Part shown: positions 1 to 12,479 of the stretch, piece after piece
How the letters are laid out: each line of letters begins with the position of its first letter
How positions within the stretch are numbered: position 1 is the stretch's first letter
Assembly (NCBI GenBank): GCA_013350335.1
Contig: CM023540.1
Span: 26,763,175 to 26,827,174, forward strand
DNA from: Chimonanthus salicifolius
Taxonomy: Eukaryota > Streptophyta > Magnoliopsida > Laurales > Calycanthaceae
Length of the DNA: 64,000 nt
Direction of reading: 5' to 3'
Made by a program: the position numbers and the translations under genes
Notes under the pieces: model-generated
What the model was told of the DNA's origin: nothing
Seen by the model: only the letters and a program-made list of their open reading frames with translations
The model's database searches: none

Positions 1-246
1 AAATTACGTAGAAATCTCAATCTTAAAATTGTAAAAAAGGAAAACTCTAAAAAGAATGAAATCAATCTTAATCTGTCTTATTGTACATATTCCTAATATG
101 AAGATTTTCTTATAGCCCAATATAGAAATACATTCACCGCTTCAAAAATTAAGGAAAGAGGGAAAACACTTTCCACAGTTGAAAGAGAAACTCTGTCATT
201 CTTCTCCTTATTTAAGACTGTCTTTCCTCTACAAGGATTACTGCCT

Positions 247-294
247 CTGTTTCTCTCTCTCACTGTTTCTCTCTCTCACTGTTTCTCTCTCTCA
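247..294 (+). repeat. three perfect 16-bp repeats abutting the E6-like start codon
   Basis: The unit CTGTTTCTCTCTCTCA occurs three times without mismatch and ends exactly one base before the ATG at 295. It forms a pyrimidine-rich 5' leader for the E6-like gene. A TATA-like stretch (TTATTTAAG) lies near 208-216. Confidence 0.85.
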
Positions 295-916
295 ATGGCT
301 GCCTCGACAACCCTCTCCTTCCTTTTCATTCTCTTCCTTGTTTCCTCCTTCAAAGTTAATGCTAGAGAAGTGAGGGAGAACACCTTCTTCAACCAGGCTG
401 TTAGAGAAAACAATCAAAATGGGTACGGCCTCTATGGCCAAAACCAAGACACACCCACCACCTCCACAAACTTCAACGTGGACTCCAAATCTGCCAATGA
501 TTTCTCTACAACTTATTCAGATGAGGAGTTCAATGACAATGAGGATAGGTATCTACAAGAGGAAGGACTCCACTGTCAATGCCGACAACACCCAATCAGT
601 GAACAAGCCACAGGGAATGAGCGACACAAGGTCATTGAAGAATGGCGAGTACTTCTACGATGTCAATGCAGAGAGGCAGGGCAATGTGGTTGGATCCAAC
701 AAAGTTGGCAACCAAGTGGGAACTGAATCCACTGGGTATAGTAACAACTACATGGGTTACAAATCAAAGAGTGGGGAACCAATGAAAAAATACAGAACCA
801 ACAACAATGACAAGAAAGCCGATGTGGGCAATGACTTCCCTTACGAGTACAACAGTGCTGTCAATCGCTTCCAAAATGCCCAAAAGGAGGACGAAGATGT
901 CGATTCTATGCCATGA
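295..916 (+). pseudogene. E6-like secreted protein gene, frame broken once
   Basis: The gene resembles the plant protein E6 family, first known from cotton fibre; these are secreted, Asn/Tyr-rich wall-associated proteins of unclear biochemical role. Frame 1 from the ATG at 295 gives a signal peptide (residues 1-22, hydrophobic FLFILFLVSS, cleavage probably after VNA), then an Asn/Thr/Asp-rich segment. Homology continues in frame 2 from about position 545 to the stop at 914-916. Frame 2 carries the family signature GMSDTRSLKNGEYFYD and an acidic tail ending VDSMP. No single frame joins the two halves: frame 1 stops at 724-726. A one-base gain (or two-base loss) between about 541 and 590 would explain this. 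E6 genes are normally single-exon, so a small intron is unlikely. It could be a pseudogene or an assembly indel; the otherwise good coding content favours a recent event or an error. Confidence 0.75.
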
Positions 917-3900
917 TCTGGATCTATTTTAAGTCACATATTTAAGATAGTTTTTAATCATAAATGGGTTATAAGATAGTTTTTTTTCTATTTCTTTTTC
1001 TTTTCTTACGTTATTGATATTTGATTATTGTGTTTTATGCAATAATGGGTTTTTTTTTTTCACTTCGTTTTACATTCTGTTGATTGGAAATTTGCAAAAC
1101 CCATAATAAGATGTTCCTTTCTATTTTAACTTGTTATGGATGTGTTTGGAATATGGTGATGGCATTGATCTTAAAAGATTTTGTATGTGTATTAGCTTTT
1201 GTCTTTCCATATCTAGCAAAGAATAGAAGGAAAGTGGGCAATTGTTTTTAATGTTAGATAACTGCTCCGATGCCTAGTTAAATATGATGAATGCAGAAAT
1301 TTGAAGTGTTTTATACATGTTTTTTAATAAACATTTCAATTTTGGATCCTGTCTCCAAAAATTATGGTTTTCAAGATATTTTTTTGTCAAAAAAATTCCT
1401 TCCTTTTATGACTCCTCTCTAATTTTGTAAAAAGTCTCAGTTGAATTATCTCTATATTTAAGAAACTCAAATTTCATTAAAGGTTTTGCTTGTATTTTTT
1501 TTAGAGATTAGGTATTATTCTTTTAGAAGTTAAATTAATTTTTTTAGAAAGATTCTTTTCCAAATTATAATTAACATTCTTTTGAATGGACATGGGTTTT
1601 GAGAAATCTACTACTATAAACAGGTTAGGGAGACCTTTTTATGTTCACCTTTGAAAAGGGTAGTGCCAACCTTTAAAAAATCACAAATACTTAAAAGGGT
1701 GATCGTTTGCACCCACTCTGCGTTCAGAACATTTAGGGATGGACCCTAGCAAATGAATTGATGGATCAATTAGAAAGATCTTTATTTGATCATGAGGTTT
1801 AAAAGAGCAATTATGTCACGTTAATTAAAAAAAAAAGGGTTTAAAGATAAACAATAATTAAATCATTTTTTTTAAATGACTTATATTAATTTAATCAAGA
1901 TGATTTTTAATGTACATCAAATTCAAAGAAAGACCGTTCTAATGAGTCTTATGCCTCTATAAATATAATAATAGTGTACAACCGAGTACGTCGGTGATCA
2001 TTTCAAAGAAAATCAGGAGAAAATCCTGTATATGCTAACAAAAAATTTCAAATTATGGGTGATTAAGTAGGATTTTTCGCTTTCAAATCTGGTTGATATC
2101 AATAAAGCCCTGATAATATTGTTCCTTCTCCAACAACCTTCTCAGTCACTCCTCTTTTTAAACCGGGAGATTAGCTTTAAGCCATTGTTTTTCTTTGAAT
2201 CTTCAGGGGTAAAGTTTTATTTTGGTTTCCCTTTTCCTCCATATTTTATACAAGTATTGAGAATAAAGAGGGGGAAAGAATTAAGTTAGGACATGGTCTT
2301 AGATCCAGACCGTCAGCTGTAGAAATGTGGATGATCCTCACCACCCCTTTTGAGGGCTTTTGTAAGTAACTTGGTAGGAAGTTGTGGAGAGCTCAAATTC
2401 TTACTAGACCAGGTAATAATAAACAAGACTGCTTTTATGGGACTGTGAAACTAATAACATCATAAAAGACTATGAGCTCAATAGGGCCCAGAAGTGGGAT
2501 TTTAAAAAAATTGACCCAATGGATCACATTTGACTGAGAGGGCCCAATTCTGGGCCATTTTGGTATGTCAGAGAGGCTTTGATTGGAATGGGCTTCAAGA
2601 GCCCATGTGAGGCCCAGAAAACAAAATAGTGATTGACCCAAGAAGAGGACATTTAGTCAAATATCTAATCTAGCAATCAATTAAGAAGGTGCATAAGGAT
2701 AAATGGGGAAGAATATTTAAAGAAATCTTGCAATTGGGTAATTGAATTTTAGACGTGGCGTGTGCACTTGGATCACTTTGATACACAACATGTGTGGCCC
2801 ACCCCAACTCTGCTTTCCCCCCTTTGCTCACAAGTCTGAAGCCTTAACGGGCAAGTTGCTGAAAAAGAGACGAGTGAGCCCGTGTAGGGTAGTGGATTTT
2901 GGGAGATGCTCAAACCTTTAAATCATAAAAATACCTTTTTTAAGTGTGATTTCTCGAAAATATCGTCATGAAGAATCCATCTTGAAATGATATTGGTAAT
3001 CAGTACTAGGCTTTGAAATTTCAGGAGCTTTAGTTAAAACTGTAAGATGGATTTCTAGTGCAATTAGTATCTTTTTTTTTTTAAGCCTGACATACCCTGA
3101 AGTCTTGGAGGTCTTAGGCGACGGCCTAGGTCCCCTATAGCGAGGGCCGGCCTTGTTGGTGATTCTGATTTTATCCCATATTTTTTAAGAAAAAAACTTA
3201 GATCTAAAATAAAACGATTAACATAAAAATATCACTAATATAAAATTTTATAAATATAAACCGATATATACATATAGATTTGCATGCACATACAAAGCTG
3301 GTTTAGAAAATGCGAGAACATAGTTAGATATGTATAGAGGTTAAGACTATGAATTAAGTTATTGTTTAATAATTGATTTTGACAATGAAGATGAGTTATA
3401 TAGCTGTCGCCTGATCAGCCCCAGTCAAATTTGAATTGGAATAGTAAAAACCTTTGATCGTCAACTAGAATTTATGGTGTCATCCATTATAAGAGGTCAC
3501 TTATAAAGAAACATAAATCATTTGATCAATATAATTTTTTTTTAATTACCTGTATGGGTGAAATGACAGAAACACCTATAATTTTATAAATGTTATAAAA
3601 TTAATGTGATAAAAGTATACATCAGTAAAACTATTAAAGGAATGTCTTCTCCTAGTTAAGATTCTCCACAATGACTTTCTATTTCTGTAGATTATTTTGG
3701 TTGTTACGATCTTTAATCACTGTTTAAGATTGATTACTTTTCTTCTTTAATTTTTCTCTCCTGTATATATATGAGTGTCAACTGTTAACAGTACATATTA
3801 ATGCAAGACATTTTCTCAAATTCTTAAAAACAAGTAAAATTTTGTATGATAAACATCTTTTAAAAAACAATTAGTAGATCTCAAGTAGATGATAAATATA

Positions 3901-5012
3901 CAGTGCCAAGGACTGTTGAATGAATTTTGGTTTTTTTAAATTATGGACTAATTCTAGTACGTTTCCTCATCTCTCCCAATGGGACAGGACAGATTAGTGC
4001 CCTATTGAAATGTCAGATGTCCCAATTCCATCAAACATAATTTTGGTATTTTGGAGTCGTCACGCTATCTTTTTAATTAGTTTAATGAAGGAAGGAGTAA
4101 GGTTAGATTTCTTGTTAGAGAGGTCAAGAATATTAAAATAAGGCCATAAGACCAGGATATATAATACATAAAATGGCTGATGCAACATTAATCAGAATAT
4201 GGGTATGGTTTTAAATATTAATCAGATCATATATTGCTTTTTTAAAAAAAAAATCAATCTGTATTGCTGATATATTGATAATATATATGATTATCAACTG
4301 ACATGGGTGTAATTCGTTTTTTCTTGATTTTATCACGTGCTTGTGCCAGATTATGTCAGTGATATGATATTTTTAATATATTAGTTATCAATTAATTAAT
4401 ATAAATGATTATCATCGTTGGTATTTATGTTATTTACTCTATTAATAAGAGTTAGTCTTTATATTTAAATTTAACAAATTATTTTCATGAATCAACTACC
4501 TATTTAAAATTGATAATAAGAATATGAATCAATAGATTAGAAGAAGTGACCCATGTTAGTTTTTTGAAGGTTTATATTTATATTTTTATACTATATGTTT
4601 AACCCTCAGATTTTGTCCAGACTCATATGTGGTTGGTGTGGTAATTTCATTCTAATACAAGTATACAACTTTAGGGTTACATTTTCTTGGGTGATATTGT
4701 TCATGAGCAACCAAGAGGATGAATCAAATGTATAACAATAGTTGGGTTTGAAAAATTAGATCTATTAAATTTCAAGAATCCAAAGATCAACTATCAAAAT
4801 AAGATCAATTTTTAATTTAACGATTAAATCAATTTGAAGTAATTTTAAATTAAATATATATATAATTCACAAAAGATAAACAAATGCGAAGGCAGGAACC
4901 CACTGTTATTTGGATGAAAAGTTTCCTACAACTCTAGTATGATTTTTAGAGATCTAAAAATGTTCTAGGCCATGATTTTGGACAATGATATGGATTTAAA
5001 GAAGAATGAATC
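917..5012. other. AT-rich intergenic spacer
   Basis: No convincing protein gene. The small reading frame at 2435-2641 on the minus strand has no family features. A possible hAT end lies at 3060-3160 (listed separately). The rest is AT-rich sequence with many short homopolymer runs. Confidence 0.6.
3060..3160 (-). mobile_element. possible hAT-like transposon end
   Basis: Read on the minus strand this begins AAGGCCGGCCCTCGC, followed by GACCTAGGCCGTCGCCTAAG and a short A-rich tail. The GGGCCGGCCC core near an end is common in plant hAT-type elements. No second end or target duplication was found, so this is a remnant at best. Confidence 0.35.
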
Positions 5013-5202
5013 AAAGTGAGTTAGCGAGTCGGTGGCCTCTCCCCTTGGGAAGGGAGAGTTCACGAGTTTGAGATCCGATGATTTTTATTTGAGAGTGTTT
5101 GGGTCTACGTTGCTCCCCTAGAAATTTTAAAAGAGCTATGACAAAGACATAAATTGAAGTGAATCTGAGATCTCGTGTAAGTCTTAAAAAAAAAGTGAGT
5201 TA
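5013..5202 (+). mobile_element. tRNA-derived SINE with 11-bp target-site duplication
   Basis: The body (5024-5191) begins GCGAGTCGGTGGCC, overlapping an A-box-like TTAGCGAGTCGG, has a B-box-like GAGTTTGAGATCC about 40 bases later, and ends in an A-run. The 11-mer AAAGTGAGTTA flanks it on both sides (5013-5023 and 5192-5202), the second copy directly after the A tail. Pol III boxes, 168-bp length, A tail and a long direct repeat together define a SINE insertion. Confidence 0.75.
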
Positions 5203-5436
5203 CCTAGCCTCTTCGCTCATCTCCAAGAGCATTATGTCGGTGGCTTAGCTATGATGTATCAGTCATTTAGGGGTATTTTGGCCAAGAAATGCTTTGATAA
5301 ATAATGCATGGGGACTCTCCCCTTTTCTTTCGTTACTTTGTTGAAAGACTGAAAGCCAGTCGCAACTCGCAACCACCAAGGCCATTTCCTTTCCATGGCG
5401 ATGGCTCATCGCCATTTACAATAGAAATAGCAGAGG

Positions 5437-8034
5437 ATGTTGTTCTTTCCCGTTTTAATTCCCTTCAATTCTCTCTTCCTATTCTTCTACTTTTCATCCA
5501 TCTGCCTCACCAACTTCTTCCTTTCTCATTGCCGGAAATCTATCTCCCCAAGGTATTCTCTTACAAATTGTTTCTCTGCTATGGCTTTTCTAAGCTGGCT
5601 CTTCAGCCTCTCTCTCTCTCTCTCTCTCTCTACAATTTCTTATCTTTCTACTAATGGGTTAGCTGGGTTCTCATTCTCTAACACACACACACAGAGACAC
5701 TGATCTATGTTTCTTTATGCTGCAGCAAAAGTGAATTCAACGAGTATTCAGTTGATTCTTCTGAAGAAGGCGATGTCGAGTTCTTTAGCAGTGAACACAG
5801 AGAGAAAGAAGACCTAGTTGCTGACATTATTCTCGGTGGAGAAGCACTTCTCTTCTTGCCACCCAGAAGCTCCCACAAGGATCCTCCTTCTGTTCAAGAA
5901 GGAGAAGAACATGAAGACAGAGACAGCGACGTTTCGAATACCCCGGTCCTTGACCATATCTCGGAATTGGAATATTGTCCAGAATCAAGGAATGATGAAG
6001 AAGATGCTCCTGAGAATCTTGAAGAAGTGGAGGATAGTGATCAAAAGCCAATGCGTGTGTCAACATCAAAGCCAACACCTTTGGAACCATATCATGAAAT
6101 AGTGATAGCCGAAGACACTCTTCCAAAAAGTACACAAATTAGAACACTCTCTGTTCATGATTGTCAAATTAGGCATCTATTGTTACTAGACCTGATATTG
6201 CATTTGTTGTTGTGACAAACAGATAAAGGTGGACCTTACAAAGAAGAAAAGAAATATGAGAAGCAGGAGGAAATCAAGGATGATTCTCAAGATGAAGGTT
6301 TCTTGGTTATCGACCCACTGCCTGAAAAAGCTAAATTTGATGTTCTTGAAACTAGTGGTGAAGAAATTCCTGTTGGTTCATTTGCTGGTGGTTCAACCTC
6401 CAACAGTTCTTATGAGTGGAGAAGCTCAACGAATTATCGTGGCTCTGAAACAGAGGACCCTTTCTCTTCTTCATCTCGAAGGAGTTCATCCAAATGGGAA
6501 AAGTATACTGTGTTTCGGAAATACGATGAGGAGATGATGTTTCTCGATCGGATTAGCGCACAAAAACTCACGGAAACAGGTAAAACACCCTCTTTTCTTG
6601 TAATCTTAAACATTGTTGTGGTGAATTGTCTAAAGTTTATCCATCAACAGAGTCTCTTCGGTCAGTACAAATACACCCAAGATCAGTTCCGCAAAGGATA
6701 GTGCATAAATTAAGTACAATGAACAAACAGTTGCCAGAGAAGGGTAGAAGCCCTTACCAAGAACTTGAAGCTGCCTATGTTGCTCAAATTTGCTTAACAT
6801 GGGAAGCTCTTAATTGGAACTATAAGAATTTTCATCGACTGAAAGCAACACAGAGTGTCGAAGATTCAGGATGCCTGGCTCAAATTGCCCAGCAGTTTCA
6901 ACAATTTCAGGTTCTGTTGCAGCGATTTATCGAGAATGAGCCGTATGAACATGGCCACAGACCTGAAATATATGCTCGAATGAGGACGACTTCGCCAAAA
7001 TTGCTTCAAGTTCCTGAATTCCAAGGTACCCAAAATGCTTTCATTAGTATATAATCAATACTTGTTTGATGGGAACCAGTTCAGATGAGGGATGCCCCAA
7101 GAAACAATCTAACCTTTGATCACTGGCTTCTAATAGTAGGCGTTAATTATTCCAATCACCAAGACTTTCTTTCTAAATTTGAGCTCTTAGTTTCACTATT
7201 ACAGCAGGAATATTATGAGTTCCCATGTCATGATCATTAGCATTAGTACCATACTGAGATATCATTTGTGTGATTTCCCAAGATTCGGAAGCCGGTGGAA
7301 GCAAGGAAGATTCCGATGCAAAGATCTCCTCAGCAGAGTTTCTCCTTATATTGGAGGATGCAATTAGAACTTTCATGAATTTCCTCAAAGCTGATAAGAG
7401 AAGCCACTGCCAGATTCTTCGTTCCTTCTTCAAGAAGAGCCAAACTTCAGTTGATCCCACCCTCCTCCGTTTGATTAAAAAAGCAATTAAAAAAGTGAGT
7501 CACTCTATCTTTCTTACAGGGCTCACAGTTGGGCCTCGTGTAACTAGGCCCACCCAAGACAGGTCAGACTTGGGCATGATTTTTATCTCTGGAATACAGA
7601 GAAATTTCTACAAACAATTTGTAACTGCTATGGATGGTGAGAACAGCAGGTCGATTATTAAATGGGTCATGCCCACATTGCAGACCCAACATCGTAGCCC
7701 AAGTCGAAAACGGGACAATTTTCTGCTAACCTTTGCTTTATTCCTATGGTCACACTTTCCTTCTGTAATGTGTTATAAAATCTACAGAAAAAGATGAAGC
7801 TTAAAGACCTCCGGCGTAAGCCGAAAGTGCTTCAAGAGGAGGAATTTGAAACCAGACGATGAAATGGAGATATTGATGGGCGTGATAGATCTCAAGATTG
7901 TGTCCAGGGCCTTGAGAATGCCTGACATCAGCAATGAGCAGCTGCACTGGTGTGAGGAGAAGATGAGCAACGTGAGAGTTTGGGAAGGGAAGCTACAAAG
8001 AGATTCGTCCCCACTTTTTTTTCCTTCTCACTGA
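5437..8034 (+). CDS. DUF1666 family protein, six exons
   Basis: Plant-specific DUF1666 protein, function unknown. Exons read as 5437-5552, 5726-6129, 6223-6579, 6651-7025, 7283-7494 and about 7788-8034. The N-terminus (MLFFPVLIPFNSLFLFFYF) is strongly hydrophobic and may anchor it in a membrane; the middle is acidic and low-complexity. The DUF1666 core lies in exons 4-6, with landmarks GRSPYQELEAAYVAQICLTW, AQQFQQFQVLLQRFIENEP, SSAEFLLILEDAIRTFMNFL, EMEILMGVIDLKIVSRALRM and EEKMSNVRVWEGKLQRDSSP. Exons 2 and 6 have the weakest boundaries; an alternative exon 1 begins at ATG 5581 and ends at 5657. In the last exon, conserved KLKDLRR reads in one frame and KCFKRRNLKPDDEMEIL in the next, so either one base is extra near 7810-7825 or the acceptor is at 7806, losing KLKDLRR. 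Domain call is firm, exon detail moderate. Confidence 0.82.
5608..5632 (+). repeat. (CT)n microsatellite in intron 1 of the DUF1666 gene
   Basis: Uninterrupted CT dinucleotides lie just downstream of the preferred exon 1 donor. If the alternative exon 1 were used, they would encode a Ser-Leu run, which argues mildly against that model. Confidence 0.8.
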
Positions 8035-11000
8035 CCCCACCTTTAGATTTATATGATATGCTTTTTGAGTTGCTTGATGACTAGACAGTGAGCCTGAAAT
8101 GAATATGCACTTGTACTTATTTTGTAAATACTGTAAGATTATATAACGTAGACAGACGTACCCACATGTGGGTGACATTGATTTTGAGGATTGGAATCCA
8201 TGAAAGAATGATAAAGGGAGAGAGAGTGTGTGTGATCTCATGTACAAGAAAAGGAAAGAACAGTGAAAAAGTGAAAGGGGAGGGGGAGGGGATAGAGATA
8301 AGTACAGCTTTTACTTTATTTTTGCTTTAACAGAGCAATTGTTTATGTAAAGTGGGGCTTAGATATAGGAAAATAGACTCTGATTAAAAGAAGAGAAGAA
8401 GGATTGAATAGGAAAAGTTGAGCCTAATACTAATAAAACATTCAACAAGAAGCCACTGCCATTTTAAAATCACAGGGAGAGGAAAGGATAATGATGCACA
8501 ACGTTCCAAACAAGTATCTAAGGAACATGAAATGATCACAAAAGCTTTATGGTGTTGGTGTATCGTGTATGTTGGGGCATGATGACAAGATTTGACTTGG
8601 AAAAGTTTGGATTCTGGAGTCTGGACACCTAAAAACATGGTGATTGGAGCATTATTTAATGGGACCAATTCTCTTAAAGGTGCTCAAGCCTCAAGAAGAA
8701 GAAATAGAAGGAAGATGTCAACAGGGTTTAGTAGTACATGGCACCAATTCCCCCGAGTATAAAATCATTATCTGATGCACGATGGCAATGGGCCAAGATC
8801 CTGCAATCAATAACACAAGCATGATTGCAACTTGAACTTGGAAGTTGATAACTATGTGATCCACCAATAATAGTATAGAAGATTAATATAAAGAAAATGA
8901 AGTGATTGAAAAGTTAGATAACAAATGGAATGAGCAGAAACACCTCATTACTACTTCTTTACTTAAGAAGTGGTGTATCTTTGAAGTAAACTGTCAATTT
9001 AAAAAAAAAATTCACGTTTTAAACGTATTTATCCATTCCAATTTCATTTTCCTCTAGATTTAACCATTTAGAGTTTTATCTTAATCATTTTTTTTTAATT
9101 AAAGTGCTCTAAAATAATCTCAACCTTGAAGGTTTTTGTAGAAAAAAATTAATGGAATGATATCGAGTGTTATTGAAATTGAATAAAAAAAATTAATATG
9201 ATTGATATAGTGCATATGTGAGTAAGAGAAACACGAGAAAGATGGTAGTTTCTTTTGGATATAGTGAAAACCCGAACAACGGAGACACGCTATTGAATCT
9301 TATGTATTTATGGGTGATTATTTTTATTTTCAATGCATCATAATATCATTGTTTTCAACAAAACTTACTAAGAGTTGTGCCACATTTTTAAAATGATTCT
9401 CTGCTCATCCAATTGGCTTATGCAAACAAAATCAAAGAATAGAAAGTCTGACACATTTCTCCATAGAGTAGAGTGTGAAGATAGTTTATATTATATAATC
9501 ATGGAGCATATTAGAAAAGTAGAGCGATAAAGCTCATCCAGATTGATAAGATGATCCACCATTGATGCTGTGATGTGCACGTTATTATCATACAATAATG
9601 TGATAATCATGATTCCAGCCCCATTGACTATTACAGGGCCATAACACCTCTCAAACATCTGAATATGACTAGGACATTATTACTCTTAATTAATACCAGC
9701 AGTCAGTAGCGGCCAACACGGGACTCGAATTCTCTACATATGCAACAGTTTGGAATGTTAAAAGGATGGGAGCAACTAGGCAAAAATTTAGGGTTTATAT
9801 CAAAAATCAGTGTTCTTTAAAATTGTTTGATGATTACATTTGTACTTGTTGGCACTTGGGAACTAAGAACAGCCATTGCATCACACGGTTCTTGTAGTCT
9901 TTAACTTTGATATGCAATACCATTTTTGGGGTCACCCAAATTAATGCATAAAGTGGATGTGGTGTGCATGAATCATTAAGCGATGAAATTCTAAATCATC
10001 TTAGCTTTGTGACAAGAGCCTTGGAATAGTAGCGCTTACAGAAATTAAAGTTTCAAAAGATAAAATCCCCATTTATTATGATCAAATGATAATTGCTACT
10101 ATTTATGTGATGAGCTACAAGGACATGGCATAAGCCCCCGCCCCCGCCCCCGCCCCCGCCCAACTCTATGCATATTGCAGGTTGAAGGGGTTAAAAAGAA
10201 CCAATGTACCACCTTTCCATCATCCATAGCTCTGAATTGTTTGGTCCCCCACCTGCAGCGATGCACAAAGAATATGCTTGCACTCACTATTCTCCAATTT
10301 TTCATAATCTTCAGCTGTTCCAACTTCAAAATGGTGAACCAATCTAGCATGCACTGAAAAGAAAAGGAAATAGCAGAGCTGCAGTTCTTCACACCTTTTA
10401 AAATTCCTTTTTTTCTTTCTTTTTGGATGTTTTGACCCTTGAGGATCTATAGTGCCCTGAGACACAGACACAGCGTTAGAGCAGTTCTCAAGCCCATCTC
10501 AGCACATGATGGGGCGTAGCTTTTCAATCTAGAGCACTCATGCTATGGAAGATCCCTACCACTAGAGAAAAAAAAAAAAAAATCTAGGGCACATCATTTT
10601 CAATCTATACCATAAATCTGTTGGGTCAGATCTTGAAAGGAGAATCACCATGGACTTTTTGGCCTTTATATAAGAGTCAAATGCACCACTGCAAAGCACA
10701 ACCCTTCCGTGCAGAGCCCCACGTTCATGGAGTTGGCCAGGATCTATATGGAACGATGAATCATCCTCCACAATCGACTTCTAACACCTTAAATTTAATA
10801 AGATAGGAATGATGGAAAATACGATTTCAAAATAGGATAGAATGGGTCTTGCACACACCAAAAAAAAAAAAAAGCACCAGTTAAAAGAATATAGTGATGA
10901 TAATGAAATTTAATAAGATTATAATTGGCTTTTTTTCTTCTGTTTTTTATAACCATGGAATAAGTCAGTTGTCCAGTGAGGATTTAGGAAATGCATATGA

Positions 11001-12470
11001 GGGCATGATAGGGTTAGATTGCTCATTAGCATGTCAAAAATGAGGAATAAAACATGAACCATGGTTTAGAAACTCGAAAAATAGTTAATTCAACTGATTT
11101 GAAACTAATCAACTTGATTAAATCCAAGCAAATAAGTCAGAATTTTAGACCTCAAACCTAAATGGATTCTAGTTAAAGGGCCCCAAAGGATTGTAGTTCT
11201 CCATGACAATCATTGTAAATTCATACCAAAATTTATTTGAAAAAATAAGCCTCACTGTTGACTAAGATTCCAGACATCCGATCTTCCCTGAGTCACCCCA
11301 TCCTCAGTTCCTCATAACTTGTAAAATAGGTTCCAGATCACATCACTTGTATGGAAGTGGCTGCAACTTTTCATTACTGAGAAATCACTCGTCAGGAGTC
11401 CCCACCCTCTTGTCCCTGAAATTGTGTACTGAGGTTCTACTACTTACAATGGACTCCTCATGAATCTACCAATCAATTCCAGCCATAAACCTGACCCACT
11501 TTCCTACAAAAGAGAAAAGTCTTGCCAATACATCCATCCAAACAAACATACATGCACATAATTTGAGAGGTCGACCTGCTAGGACATAACGATGATTGGG
11601 TGGCCTGACTATCTGATCACCCCTATACACTTTAAGGACTGCTCTCAGTAACCTACCCATTTGATGTCCACCATTAGTGGAAATGATTAAGATTGTTGAG
11701 CAGAGCTGGATTTTCTGATATGCTTCATCCACATATTTGCACTCATTGTACAGTTTGAAACTTTGAATAGGTGTCCCGATTTTCCAATATAATCAATCCA
11801 CAGGGATCCCTACTACTTGTACAGTGAACTGGAGCTCTTGCATTGGGTGCAGTGGATAAAGTTTTATAAAGAAGAGAATAGATGACAAGGGCCCAAGTGC
11901 CCTAGTGCCTCTCCATGCCTCTTACAGAGCACGGCATAAAGATCTTAGCGCGATTTGCTAAGGTGCATCTTCTGCACACCAAGAAACACATTAGATGCCA
12001 AGGCCCACAGAATAATATTCAACTTAATTTTTTCAAATTGAGGAAAATAGGAGCAACCCTTAAGATATGTTTATGCGCAGCTATTCTATGTGGAAATTGA
12101 TTTCTTTGATGATTTCTATTTCCACAGAAAATAATTTATAGATTTTGTTTTCCACAGATATTAGTTTCTATAGTTTGGTGCCATAAAAGAGTTTTCCGAA
12201 TAATTCGTCAATGAACTTCTTTCTATTGTTACGTGGGTAAGGTGTAGATTCTAACTCGATTATACCTATCTAGATGATGATGGTAATGATGATAATGGTC
12301 ATAATAAATCCTAACAATTAGAATAATATCAACAATAACAAATATATATATTATATATAGTTAATTCAACTTGTATTTTACTTAAAATGGTAATATTATG
12401 AAATAAGGAATAAATTGGTTCAGATCTTTACTCAAACTACCTCAATCTAACCCAAAATTCATAAGCTAGG
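8035..12470. other. 3' flank of the DUF1666 gene, then gene-free spacer
   Basis: Nothing here resembles a plant protein family. The first few hundred bases are probably 3' UTR. A C-rich hexanucleotide run lies at 10135-10160. The stretch 10430-10800 contains two copies of TTTTCAATCTA and looks like a decayed MITE, but no ends were found. A weak minus-strand B-box-like GAATTCGAGTCCCG at about 9721-9734 may mark a tRNA-related remnant. Confidence 0.5.
10135..10160. repeat. (GCCCCC)n hexanucleotide repeat
   Basis: Four tandem units of GCCCCC. The minus strand carries four or more runs of five G separated by single C, so it could fold as a G-quadruplex. It stands out in a local background near 35% GC. 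Confidence 0.85.
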
Positions 12471-12479
12471 TCAGATTAG

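Noticed and set aside
2340..2420. tRNA-like boxes (AACTTGGTAGG, GCTCAAATTC)
   Set aside because: The two boxes are only about 14 bases apart and there is no duplication or tail, so a SINE call is not supported.
5581..5657. Alternative first exon of the DUF1666 gene (MAFLSWLFSLS)
   Set aside because: It needs a 68-nt intron and would encode the (CT)n run as Ser-Leu repeats. The 5437-5552 exon gives a more natural hydrophobic N-terminus, but the choice is not certain.
5827..6135. Minus-strand 102-aa reading frame
   Set aside because: Antisense shadow of exon 2 of the DUF1666 gene.
7495..7787. Open frame continuing through the last DUF1666 intron
   Set aside because: It starts at a clean GTGAGT donor and ends at a CTACAG acceptor, and the translation does not match the family; treated as an intron.
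9660..9790. Minus-strand B-box-like GAATTCGAGTCCCG
   Set aside because: An A-box candidate exists but is weak, and no tail or target duplication was found.
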